64,000 nucleotides of DNA from CAZMGT01 sp964565895 (GTDB lineage: Bacteria > Armatimonadota > Zipacnadia > UBA1398 > CAZMGT01). Positions 28,478 to 36,910 of the stretch are shown piece after piece (position 1 is the first letter of the stretch; each line of letters begins with the position of its first letter). The notes below the pieces were generated by a model. The model made no database searches. It saw only the letters and a list, made by a program, of their open reading frames with translations, and was not told where the DNA came from. Location: NCBI GenBank assembly GCA_964565895.1, contig CAZMGT010000001.1, forward strand, positions 210,623-274,622, in the 5' to 3' direction. The position numbers and the translations under genes were made by a program.

Positions 28478-29530
28478 TCAGGCCGGCCCGATGCTAACCG
28501 AGCACGAGCCCGCTAGTTCAGTCTTCTCTAAAATCGGTGTGGAGATGACGACAACGCTCTTTTTTTCTGGGGAAAGCATATATTCATCCGCACAGCCGGG
28601 AACGATGCACGTCCTGCCGCCTTCCAACACCACTTGCCTACCACAACACTCCACAACAATACTCCCCGAAAGACACACGACAACATTCGCGCAGGGCTTT
28701 GCCGGTGCAACGCGCACAGTTTTCTCCACGACAACCCTATGAATGGCAAACGGATATCCCTCTGCGATCATCTCCCACGAGCCCCAGGAATAATTGTGCC
28801 TGTGGGGAACGACTTTCGGCGGGCCTTGCCGCTCTATGCGTAGCGAAGCAAACGCTTGCTCAACGTGCAGCTCGCGCGGCCTTCCCGTGTCGTCAAGCCT
28901 GTCGTAGTCATAGAGCCTAAACGTAGTATACGAGGGCTCTTGAATTTCAAGCACAACAACACCCCGACACAACGCATGGACCGTCCCCGCTGGCGTATAA
29001 ATGACATCGCCCACGGACACGGGAACCTTGCGCAACAACTCCACTATTCGCCGCTGCTCCAGCGCTTTGCGCAGCCGCTCTATCGTTGCCCCGGCGACGA
29101 CACCGTGCAGCACATACGCCCCCGGGTCTGCGTAGACGACGATCCAACACTCTTCCTTGCTCCGCTCCTGCGGAAACAGCTCGCGGCACGCCTGCTCGTC
29201 GGGGTGCACTTGTATGCTTAGGTCATCCTCAGCGTTGATAAACTTTACAAGCAGCGGAAACTCCCTAACGCCGGCGCGGCCCACGATCTCCTCCCCGTGC
29301 TCCCCCATCGCTTCGCGCAGAGTCTTTCCCGCAAGCGGGCCGTCGGCGATGGTCGAGCACCCCTCGGCAAGGTCCGCCACCTCCCAAGCCTCGCCCAGCT
29401 TTCCCCGCTTGGGAAGCGGCTTGCCAAACAGCTCGGCAAGCCGCGAGCCTCCCCACACCTTAGACACCAAAAAAGGCTCGCACAGTAGGGGGTAGCACAC
29501 GCCCGCCGCCTTTTCTCCCAACTCGCGCAC
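28478..29530 (-). CDS. manA: Mannose-6-phosphate isomerase, class I
   Basis: 350 residues of the short Bacillus-type cupin enzyme that interconverts fructose-6-phosphate and mannose-6-phosphate. The start region LLCEPFLVSKVWGG leads to the metal-binding IQVHPDEQA motif near 105, and EWEVAD-like and YTPAGTVHAL motifs provide further metal ligands and active-site residues. The predicted location is the cytoplasm. It is the last gene of a GDP-mannose operon and starts 73 bases after the GT4 gene stop. It supplies mannose-6-phosphate to the phosphomannomutase and manC upstream. Length is normal for the family. Confidence 0.92.
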   Translation of the reverse strand: MRELGEKAAGVCYPLLCEPFLVSKVWGGSRLAELFGKPLPKRGKLGEAWEVADLAEGCSTIADGPLAGKTLREAMGEHGEEIVGRAGVREFPLLVKFINAEDDLSIQVHPDEQACRELFPQERSKEECWIVVYADPGAYVLHGVVAGATIERLRKALEQRRIVELLRKVPVSVGDVIYTPAGTVHALCRGVVVLEIQEPSYTTFRLYDYDRLDDTGRPRELHVEQAFASLRIERQGPPKVVPHRHNYSWGSWEMIAEGYPFAIHRVVVEKTVRVAPAKPCANVVVCLSGSIVVECCGRQVVLEGGRTCIVPGCADEYMLSPEKKSVVVISTPILEKTELAGSCSVSIGPA

Positions 29531-29603
29531 CCCTTCCTATGACACGACGAGCCACAGGGCAGCCACGGTTGCACGGCGCACGCGGGGAAACAAAAAGAGC
29601 ACG

Positions 29604-30821
29604 CTAAAACTCCGAGGGAAACCTAACCTTCTCGCCCGTCTCGCGCGCGTGGCGCGCTAGCTCATAGGCCTCGTTATATTGCCGGGCGACCACGCGCCAC
29701 GAGACCACCTCGTCTAAGTACTTCTTCAGGTTATTACCGAGCCTCATGCGCAGCTCCTCGTCGCAGGCGAGGCGGATAACGTGGCGCTTGAGCATCTCCT
29801 GGTTGGTAAACATTAGCCCGCCTTCGCTCTCGATCGTCTGCGCGGTGAGCCCTTCCATCGGCGCCGTGGTGATATACGGCTTGTTCATGGCGATTATCCG
29901 CGCCAGCGTCCCAGACTGCGTCTCATCCACCGTAGGCAGGACGATAAAGTCGCACACGGCAAGCACCTTATAGTACATTTCCCCGCGTGGGACGAACTCG
30001 TAATAGTGCGCAAGCCCCTTTTGCTCCAAAAGCTCAACCTGCTCGCGATAGCGCTCGTACTCTTGTTGGTCATGTGGGTCGCGCATAATCCCCGCTGCGA
30101 GCAGGTCCCACTGTTGCCCCGTGCGCTGCTCGATCTCCGCCGCGCACTCCTCCCAGATCGATGTCAAGATATCCCAGCGCTTGTTCGCCTGAATCCAGCC
30201 CACCAGGCCGACAAGGTGCTCGCCGATGTACGGATAGCGGTTAAGCCCGATCTCTTCGCGCAGCGCGGGGACCTCCTCCGGCCCCCAGCGCCTGTCCGGC
30301 CGCGCTCCGTGGGGGACAACCATAATGTTCGTGGGCATGGGCCAACCGAGGCGCGAAAACGTCCACGCCATCCGCCATTTCTGGTAGTGGCATTTGACAA
30401 ACACAACGTGGGCCACGCGCGCCATGCGATACAAAAAGTCCGCCTCGTAGTCGTGCAGCCTCCCGTGAACGGTGTGCGGCTCGACGACAACGGGCCACTC
30501 CTGCAGTTGGTCGAGCATTTCCAGAAAACCCGCGTTAAAGTCGCCCCGCCCGCGCTCGTCGCGATATTCGTAAAGCCCGTATTCGTGTTGAATGTGGATT
30601 ACCCAGGGGTCGAGCTTCTCGCACACCTCAACCACGGGGCGCCACCAGTCGTGCCGGCTCATGTCGATTACCGGATAGTCCGACTCTCCATCGCTGTGCG
30701 AAATGACGACAAGCGGGCGGTCGGGATGAACTTCGCGGATAAACTCACACGCCTCTTCGGCGAACGTGGCGATGCCGCATAGCCGTGGCGGCCAGCTAGA
30801 AATCATTACTATTGGCTGCAC
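29604..30821 (-). CDS. GT4-family glycosyltransferase, probable mannosyltransferase
   Basis: 405 residues of GT-B fold. The N-terminus SSWPPRLCGIATFAEEAC has the CGIATF segment shared with the larger GT4 gene upstream (33343-35673). A donor-site EPHTVHGR and a C-terminal TVDETQSGTLARII acceptor/donor loop match GT4 retaining enzymes. The start overlaps the phosphomannomutase gene by 13 bases, giving translational coupling. Because the operon makes GDP-mannose, GDP-mannose is the most likely donor, and the acceptor is unknown. Cytoplasmic, membrane-associated or soluble; no transmembrane segment is visible. Confidence 0.85.
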   Translation of the reverse strand: MQPIVMISSWPPRLCGIATFAEEACEFIREVHPDRPLVVISHSDGESDYPVIDMSRHDWWRPVVEVCEKLDPWVIHIQHEYGLYEYRDERGRGDFNAGFLEMLDQLQEWPVVVEPHTVHGRLHDYEADFLYRMARVAHVVFVKCHYQKWRMAWTFSRLGWPMPTNIMVVPHGARPDRRWGPEEVPALREEIGLNRYPYIGEHLVGLVGWIQANKRWDILTSIWEECAAEIEQRTGQQWDLLAAGIMRDPHDQQEYERYREQVELLEQKGLAHYYEFVPRGEMYYKVLAVCDFIVLPTVDETQSGTLARIIAMNKPYITTAPMEGLTAQTIESEGGLMFTNQEMLKRHVIRLACDEELRMRLGNNLKKYLDEVVSWRVVARQYNEAYELARHARETGEKVRFPSEF

Positions 30822-32200
30822 TGCTGCCCCTCCTGACCTGTCGCCAATGCAACGATCTCCTCGGCCTTCTCTTGCACGAGCTGCCGGTCGCGATATGCCT
30901 CTACATTAAGTCTCAACACCGGCTCGGTGTTCGACGGCCGCAGGTTAAACCGCCACCTCCGGCCAAACTCCATAGACAGCCCATCCGTCTCGTCCACCGC
31001 GGGCTGCTCCTTCTCGTAGTGCCGGCGCACCCTTTCGATCGCCCCCGCCTTGTCCTCCACGTCCATGTTAATCTCGCCGCTGCAGGGATACAGCTCCTCG
31101 CGCTCGCCCACGAGCTCCGACAGTTTGCGCCCCGTGCGCGAGAGAATAGCGCATACGACAAGCCAGGGGATCATTCCCGAATCGCAGTAGGAAAAGCCCC
31201 GAAAATAGTGGTGCGCCGACATTTCCCCGCCATAAAGCGCGTCTTCGGCGCGCATTCTCTCCTTCATAAATGCGTGCCCCGTTTTGCTCTGCACGGGAAT
31301 TCCCCCAGCCTGGCGCACGAGATCGATCGTGTTCCACGTCAGGCGCGTGTCGTGGATGATGCGCTGCCCCGGCTCTTTGCGAAGCATCTCTTGGGCGAGC
31401 AGCCCGACGAGGTAGTAGCCCTCGATGAACTTCGCCTGCTCGTCGTAGAAAAAGCAACGGTCGAAGTCGCCGTCCCAAGCCACGCCAAGATCCGCGCCAT
31501 GTTCGCGCACCGCTGCGGCCGTGCGCTCCCGCCGCTCGGGAAGCAGCGGGTTAGGTATCCCGTGGGGAAAACTGCCATCGGGCTTGCCGTCGACAACAGC
31601 TATCTCCAGCGGCAGCCGCTCGCGCAGCAGCTCGAGGTACGGCCCGGCGCAGCCGTTTCCCGCATTAGCTACCAAACGGAGGGGCGAGAGCGCCTTTTCG
31701 TCCACAAAACTAAGCACCTTCTCTAGGTATTCCTCGGTAATATCGCGCGCCGTATTCTTTCCCTTTTCCACAGCAGGGGCAAACCGCTTTTCGGCAACAA
31801 TTGCTTCGATGTCACGCAGCCCCGAATCACCACTAATCGGAATCGCCTTTTCCCGAACAAACTTAATACCGTTATACTCCGCCGGGTTGTGGCTCGCGGT
31901 TACCATAATTCCCCCGCCGATTCCCGGCTGCGCTGCGGCGAAATACACCACTTCCGTTCCGCACATGCCGATGTTAATAGTGTCGGCCCCCGCATCGTTT
32001 ATTCCACGAATTAACGCCTCGGCAAGCGCCGGGCTAGAGTGGCGCACATCGTAGCCCACGACAACCGCGCCCCGCGGTCGGACAAACGTTACGTATGCCC
32101 GGCCGATGTCGTAAACCAACTCCTCGTTAAGCTCCTCGGGAACTCGGCCACGAATATCGTACGCCCGGAAACAAGGTATCCTGGGAGTTTGCCTGGACAT
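30809..32200 (-). CDS. manB: Phosphomannomutase/phosphoglucomutase
   Basis: 463 residues of the alpha-D-phosphohexomutase family. The start RAYDIRGRVPEELNEE is followed by the phosphoserine loop TASHNPAEYNG near 105, the metal-binding DGDFDRC near 240 and the C-terminal phosphate-binding RPSNTEPVLRLNVEA. It converts mannose-6-phosphate to mannose-1-phosphate, the substrate of ManC. The dual PMM/PGM branch is indicated by the DYDIRG-type N-terminus, so glucose-phosphate activity is also likely. It is 18 bases downstream of manC and overlaps the GT4 gene. Full length. Confidence 0.93.
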   Translation of the reverse strand: MSRQTPRIPCFRAYDIRGRVPEELNEELVYDIGRAYVTFVRPRGAVVVGYDVRHSSPALAEALIRGINDAGADTINIGMCGTEVVYFAAAQPGIGGGIMVTASHNPAEYNGIKFVREKAIPISGDSGLRDIEAIVAEKRFAPAVEKGKNTARDITEEYLEKVLSFVDEKALSPLRLVANAGNGCAGPYLELLRERLPLEIAVVDGKPDGSFPHGIPNPLLPERRERTAAAVREHGADLGVAWDGDFDRCFFYDEQAKFIEGYYLVGLLAQEMLRKEPGQRIIHDTRLTWNTIDLVRQAGGIPVQSKTGHAFMKERMRAEDALYGGEMSAHHYFRGFSYCDSGMIPWLVVCAILSRTGRKLSELVGEREELYPCSGEINMDVEDKAGAIERVRRHYEKEQPAVDETDGLSMEFGRRWRFNLRPSNTEPVLRLNVEAYRDRQLVQEKAEEIVALATGQEGQQCSQ

Positions 32201-32218
32201 CGTGGGGTTGCTCCTCTT

Positions 32219-33346
32219 TTAGATTTGGCGTGCTCCTTGTTTTTTCAGCGCGGCAACGGCCTCGCGAACCTCCTGTGCCCGGGAGGCGGGGACAACAAGC
32301 ACTCCGTCGCGGGAAACAGCAACAACGACCCCATCCATCCCAATTACCGAGACCGCTACCTTCTCTTGGCCGCTCTCGTTGTACACAACGCAATCCCGGC
32401 AGTCAATGAGCACGGGATCGCCTACCGTCACATTTCCTTTACCATCGCGCGCACACACCCTGCGGAACGCATCCCACGCGCCGAGGTCGTCCCAGTCGAA
32501 CCCCGCGCGGACAACAAGCACGCGCTGCGCGCGCTCCATCAGCGCGTAGTCGATGGAAATATCGGGCAGGCTTTCGAATATCTCCTCGGCCTTCTCCTCC
32601 TCCCCCGTGCGCATGGCGGCGATAAGCTCATCAATTGTTTGCGCCATCTCCGGCCGTGCGCCGCGCATTTCCTCCAAAAACGCGCTCGCCCGCCACACGA
32701 ACATTCCCGTATTCCACAAAAACCCGCCGGAAGCGAGAAACTCGCGCGCAAGCTCCGGGCTGGGCTTCTCGCGAAATGAGGCAACGGGCCACACCTCATC
32801 TCTTTCCCCCCGCCCGCCGGCTGGCGATCGCTCCTCGGCCACCTGAATATACCCGTAGCCAGTCTCCGGCCTCGTCGGCTCTACGCCAATTACCACAAGC
32901 GCTTGCTCCTGCTCGGCAGCGGAAACTGCCTTGCTCAGCGCCTCGCGAAATGCCTTGGCATCCCTAATGTAATGGTCTGCGGGGACGATAATTAGTGTCG
33001 CTCGCTCTGGAGGGCAGTCGAACTTAGCCAGCACGTAGGCGGTGGCGTAGGCAATGCACCCCGCGGTGTTACGCTTGCACGGCTCGGCCAATATCTGTTC
33101 CTCGCCAATAGGCAGGTTCGCCGCGGCAAGGTGCTCGCGCAAGTGCTTTCCCGTTACCACAAACAACCGCTCGCGCTCGACGAGAGGCAAAACACGCTCG
33201 ATCGTCTCCTCGAGCAGCGAGCGGCCCGAGGGCCCCAGGTTAAGCAATTGCTTGGGCCGCGTGGCACGGGACAGGGGCCAGAAGCGCTCCCCCGCCCCGC
33301 CGGCCATAACCACCGCAAAACGCTCCGCCGGCGCCGTCGCGTTCAT
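32219..33346 (-). CDS. manC: Mannose-1-phosphate guanylyltransferase
   Basis: 375 residues. The nucleotide-binding signature AGGAGERFWPLSRATRPKQLL lies at residues 14-36. The sugar-phosphate site is EPCKRNTAGCIAYA near 87, and further conserved FREKPS and NTGMFVWRA motifs are present. It makes GDP-mannose from mannose-1-phosphate and GTP. This is the single-domain form without the C-terminal isomerase fusion, which is consistent with a separate manA in the operon. It overlaps the preceding large GT4 gene by four bases (ATGA). Cytoplasmic. Confidence 0.94.
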   Translation of the reverse strand: MNATAPAERFAVVMAGGAGERFWPLSRATRPKQLLNLGPSGRSLLEETIERVLPLVERERLFVVTGKHLREHLAAANLPIGEEQILAEPCKRNTAGCIAYATAYVLAKFDCPPERATLIIVPADHYIRDAKAFREALSKAVSAAEQEQALVVIGVEPTRPETGYGYIQVAEERSPAGGRGERDEVWPVASFREKPSPELAREFLASGGFLWNTGMFVWRASAFLEEMRGARPEMAQTIDELIAAMRTGEEEKAEEIFESLPDISIDYALMERAQRVLVVRAGFDWDDLGAWDAFRRVCARDGKGNVTVGDPVLIDCRDCVVYNESGQEKVAVSVIGMDGVVVAVSRDGVLVVPASRAQEVREAVAALKKQGARQI

Positions 33347-35673
33347 CGTGTCTCTGCCTCCTCAACTACTCGCCCGGGGGTCTGTACTTTTTCCTCGTGC
33401 AGGGTAACTATCTTCCGCCGCTCGTGTCTCAGCCCAAGTCGGTGCATCGCGAGCACGGCCATAAGGCACGCCGTCGTCGCCTCGGCCCCCTGGTTTAAGT
33501 TCACCCGCTCCGGGTGCAGCCCGTCGCGGCAGCCACCTGTGGCGTAGTCGTAAAGCGGCACCCCGAGGTCGTTCTTGCCCATAAACCACTCAAAGCACAT
33601 CCGCGCGCGCTCGATCCACTCCTCCGCGCCCGTGGCCTCAAACGCCGCGATGCACGCGTCCATGAGCGCCGCGGCCTCGACCGGCTGCTGGTCAAACCGC
33701 GCCGGCGACCGTCCCCGGCGATACCAGCCGTTTGTGCCGATCGGGGCAAGATGGCCCTGCGGCGCTGTCTGCACGTCCATCAGCCACTCCAGCGTGCGCA
33801 GGCCCAGGCGCACCAGCTTCTCATCTTGCAGCGTCATCCCCGCATTGAGCAGCGCCTGGGGAATACGCCCGTTGCAGTATGTTACGCAGTCCTCCAGCCA
33901 CGGCCAGTCCGGGCTGCTGTTGCGCTCGAACTGTTTGCGCAGGCGTTCGGCGGATTTCCGCAAAATACGCCTGACCTCCGTCTCTCCCGCAAACCGCGCG
34001 AGATACGCCGACGCGCCGAGCACGCTCAGCGCGATTGCCCGGGGCGCGGCGAACTCGCCCACCGTGGGCAGCGCGCGGTGGAACAGGTCGCACGCGAAAT
34101 ATACCAGGTCCTCGTCTTCGCTTAGCCGGGCGGCCATGCCCAAGCTCCACAGCGCTCGCCCGTGGCTGTCCTCCGAGCCGAACTGCTCGCGCCACCGGCG
34201 GTCGTAGCGCATGAAGTTGCGAAACCGCCTGCGCCTCTCGTTAAACGCCTCGCCGAGAAACGCAAGATACGTCGAGGCCAGCCGCGCGAGCGTCTTTTGG
34301 TCGCTGTAAAAATCCTCGGCAAGCAGAACGACGATTAGCGCCCGCGCCACGTCGTCCGTGCAGTAGCCCTCGTTTCGGTTGGGCACGGAGTACTTCGCAT
34401 GTTGCAAAATTCCCGTGTCGTCGGTGAGCATGCACAAATGGGTCAGGTTAATTTCCGGCGGCTCGGGGCCATAGCGCTCCACAGTGGGAATCTGGTATAT
34501 CGGCCGCGGGCGCTGGGTGCGCTCCTCTTTTACCTCGGCAAACGTTTCCAGATAGCGCTTGGCCACCTCGTCCCAAACCATCTGCCTGCTAAAGTCGTAC
34601 GCCCGGCGGCGCATTGCATGCCGTTCCACCTCGTCGTCGAGCAGCTCAATGATCGCCTGGGCAAGCGCGTCCGAGTCGCAAAACGGAACAAGCCGCCCGC
34701 GCCCTTCGGCAAGCATCTCCTCAGCATACCAATACGGCGTGGAAACGATCGCCTTGCCCGCACCCAAGGCATAGGCCAGCGTCCCGGAAACGATCTGCGC
34801 TTCGTTTACGTAGGGCGTAACGTAAATATCGGTCGCTCCGAGAAACTCGCACAGCTCCTCAAGCGTGGCAAAGCGGTTGTGAAACACCACGTGCTGCTTC
34901 ACACCGAGCTTCTCCGCCAAGCGTTGCAGACTAAGCCGATATTCCTCGCCATAGATCCTCTTAATGTTCGGGTGCGTCGCTCCGAGGACGATATACAGCA
35001 CATCGTCGTGCTTCTCGACGATCTTGGGCAAAGCTTGGATCATATACTCGATTCCTTTTCCCGGCGAAAGCAGGCCAAAGGTAAGTAGAACCTTCTTTCC
35101 TTCCGCGCCAAACTGACCCTTAAAATAGTTCGGGTCCACAAATGCCAACTGTGGTATTCCGTGGTGAATCACGCGAATTCGATCCGCCGGCGCATCGTAT
35201 ATCTCCGTTAAAAACTCAATTGCTTTCTCGCTCATCACCACGATTCTATCCGCGCGGTTAACGATTTCGCAAAGCACGTGCTTTTCCGCCGGCTTAGGGT
35301 TTTTTAGCACCGTGTGCAGGGTGGCTACAACGGGCATGCGCAATTCCTTTAAAAAGTTCAAAATGTAGCCGCCTGCCTTGCCGCCAAAAATCCCATATTC
35401 ATGCTGCAAACAGGCGACCCCAACGTGGCGCATGTTTAGCACGTCTGCGGCAAGCGTATAATCCGAAGGCTTGTTCTGCAGGATCTCCACCGTTACCCGA
35501 TCGGGGTAGGTATAGCCCTCGGGGCGGTCGTTAATAGCCACCGCAATTACGTTAGCCTCTGTCTGCTTCGCGACCGCCTCCGCAAGATCTGTGGTGAAAG
35601 TGGCAATCCCACACTGGCGGGGCACGTAGTTACCGACAAACGCGATCGTCGTCGACTCAGCCTCAGGACGCAA
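33343..35673 (-). CDS. GT4 glycosyltransferase fused to a helical (alpha/alpha-barrel-like) C-terminal domain
   Basis: 776 residues, TTG start with AAAGGGGG nine bases upstream. Residues 1-390 are a GT4 glycosyltransferase with CGIATFTTDLAEAV, LQHEYGIFGGKAGG and LTFGLLSPGKGIEYM motifs. Residues 400-770 form an all-helical domain with repeated aromatic/charged helices (YRNHP-like, DDVARALIVVLL, WPWLEDCVTYCNGRIPQALL), resembling (alpha/alpha)6 domains of mannan-active and glycosidase-like proteins. Such GT4-helical fusions are found next to GH130-type or mannosyl genes. It is the first gene of the GDP-mannose operon and overlaps manC by four bases. The helical part may bind or trim the product. 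No signal peptide is visible. Confidence 0.8.
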   Translation of the reverse strand: MRPEAESTTIAFVGNYVPRQCGIATFTTDLAEAVAKQTEANVIAVAINDRPEGYTYPDRVTVEILQNKPSDYTLAADVLNMRHVGVACLQHEYGIFGGKAGGYILNFLKELRMPVVATLHTVLKNPKPAEKHVLCEIVNRADRIVVMSEKAIEFLTEIYDAPADRIRVIHHGIPQLAFVDPNYFKGQFGAEGKKVLLTFGLLSPGKGIEYMIQALPKIVEKHDDVLYIVLGATHPNIKRIYGEEYRLSLQRLAEKLGVKQHVVFHNRFATLEELCEFLGATDIYVTPYVNEAQIVSGTLAYALGAGKAIVSTPYWYAEEMLAEGRGRLVPFCDSDALAQAIIELLDDEVERHAMRRRAYDFSRQMVWDEVAKRYLETFAEVKEERTQRPRPIYQIPTVERYGPEPPEINLTHLCMLTDDTGILQHAKYSVPNRNEGYCTDDVARALIVVLLAEDFYSDQKTLARLASTYLAFLGEAFNERRRRFRNFMRYDRRWREQFGSEDSHGRALWSLGMAARLSEDEDLVYFACDLFHRALPTVGEFAAPRAIALSVLGASAYLARFAGETEVRRILRKSAERLRKQFERNSSPDWPWLEDCVTYCNGRIPQALLNAGMTLQDEKLVRLGLRTLEWLMDVQTAPQGHLAPIGTNGWYRRGRSPARFDQQPVEAAALMDACIAAFEATGAEEWIERARMCFEWFMGKNDLGVPLYDYATGGCRDGLHPERVNLNQGAEATTACLMAVLAMHRLGLRHERRKIVTLHEEKVQTPGRVVEEAETR

Positions 35674-35779
35674 TGCTCAAAACCCCCTTTCGCAAACTCC
35701 CGACAGCTAACCACGACAACCAGGCTAACAGACCGCGTTTTGTTCTTTTGCTTTCGCCTTTTGTTTCCGCCGGCTTGCG

Positions 35780-36397
35780 TTACGCGCGGGCGTAGTTGGG
35801 GCGAGGTTTAGCTTCTTGCTTGTGTGCCTCTGCCGCTCGGCGAGCAGCGCACACCAATACTACAGCAACATCGTTCCCGGAGTTCCACCACCGATGCGGC
35901 AAGTCGCCGGGGAAACATAGCGAGTCGCCGCTTGTCATCTGATATTCCGCGTTATCCACCCACGCGGTTATTTGCCCTTGTTGAACGAGGAGAAGAATTT
36001 CCGCAAACTGCGTCCCCTCAGGCTCGACGGGCATCTTCGCCCCCGGCTGGTACGTGTGCAACGACACCTCAAGCGTAGCCTTCTTGTCCGGGCTGCGCGC
36101 GAGCGTGTGAATGGCAATCCGCCCGTCCTGAACGTAGCGCACGCTGCGCTCAGCTCGGCGCACGAACTGGATACGCTCGCTGCGCTTGGCCTCTGGGCCC
36201 TGGAGGAAAATCGACGCCGACACGCCCAGAGCCTTGGCTACGGCGATTAACGTCTTTACAGACGGGTCGACGCGGTTACGCTCGACACGCGAAAGAAAGC
36301 TTTGCGAAATATTCGCCCGCCGCGCGAGCTCCTGAAGCGTTATCCCGCGGGCGAGCCGAAATTGACGGACAATTCCACCAATATCAAGCTCCGACAT
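35780..36397 (-). CDS. XRE-family regulator with C-terminal cupin domain
   Basis: 205 residues. The N-terminal helix-turn-helix covers about 10-65 (LQELARRANISQSFLSRVERNRVDP), and a small-molecule-binding cupin covers 105-190 (EGTQFAEILLLVQQG, FPGDLPHRWWNSG with the metal-type His). This group controls sugar, sulfur or amine metabolism by sensing a ligand in the cupin. It has its own promoter and a dyad over the -10 box, suggesting autoregulation. It is 107 bases upstream of the mannosyl operon on the same strand, and divergent from the fucosidase gene, so either may be a target. The inducer is unknown. Confidence 0.88.
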   Translation of the reverse strand: MSELDIGGIVRQFRLARGITLQELARRANISQSFLSRVERNRVDPSVKTLIAVAKALGVSASIFLQGPEAKRSERIQFVRRAERSVRYVQDGRIAIHTLARSPDKKATLEVSLHTYQPGAKMPVEPEGTQFAEILLLVQQGQITAWVDNAEYQMTSGDSLCFPGDLPHRWWNSGNDVAVVLVCAARRAAEAHKQEAKPRPNYARA

Positions 36398-36438
36398 TGC
36401 GCGCGTCCCTGCCCGAAGGTGTAAAAGCCTTGTCAGAA

Positions 36439-36479
36439 AAAGCGGCGCGAATTTTAGCGCGTTCCGCTTTGCTTGTCAA
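36439..36479 (-). promoter_or_regulatory. Sigma-70-like promoter of the XRE-cupin gene with overlapping dyad
   Basis: On the minus strand TTGACA (36474-36479) and TAAAAT (36451-36456) are separated by exactly 17 bases. A dyad AAAGCGG..CGCG / CGCG..CCGCTTT (36439-36449 and 36458-36470) straddles the -10 box, a plausible autorepressor operator. The transcript would start about 45 bases before the XRE start codon. Confidence 0.75.
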
Positions 36480-36910
36480 GAAATATTGACCGCTTCTTTC
36501 TCGCTGAGCAATAGCTCGCGCGTGCAACATGGACACGTGCACCCAGCTTCGGCGCCCAGCAGAGCCGCGAAGTGCGCGTGGCACTCAATTGGGCAGTGAA
36601 GTTGCCTAACGGTAACAGCCGACGTCTGCTCCCTCACTCCGCCGCTCCCTCGGCGCGAACCCTCGCGCAGCGTCGTCCCACAGCGGGCGTTTCGGCTTGC
36701 CGTATAGCTGGCATTCGGCCGGCGGTCGCCTGCCCCGCCGGCCGGTTCGCTGCGTGCGGCGCGGTTTTTGCGAACGGCCTTTGCTTAGCTTTTCGAACTT
36801 CGGCAAGCGGGCAAAACCGTCCCCGCCGTAGGGCTCGGCAGGTTTTTTGCGAAGGGTTTTCGCTCCGCCCTCCGAACGCCTCAAGGCGAACCGGGAAAGG
36901 GGGTCTAACT
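36480..36910. other. Divergent intergenic stretch, no supported gene
   Basis: About 430 bases upstream of the GH29 gene and behind the XRE promoter. GC-rich except the region near 36480. Only overlapping random frames are present. A promoter for the fucosidase was not identified. The region ends in AAAGGGGG before the GTG at 36911. Confidence 0.4.

Noticed and set aside
36572..36910. N-terminal extension of the GH29 gene
   Set aside because: Sequence before GTG 36911 is Arg/Ala/Pro-rich with no domain, and a good ribosome-binding site precedes 36911.
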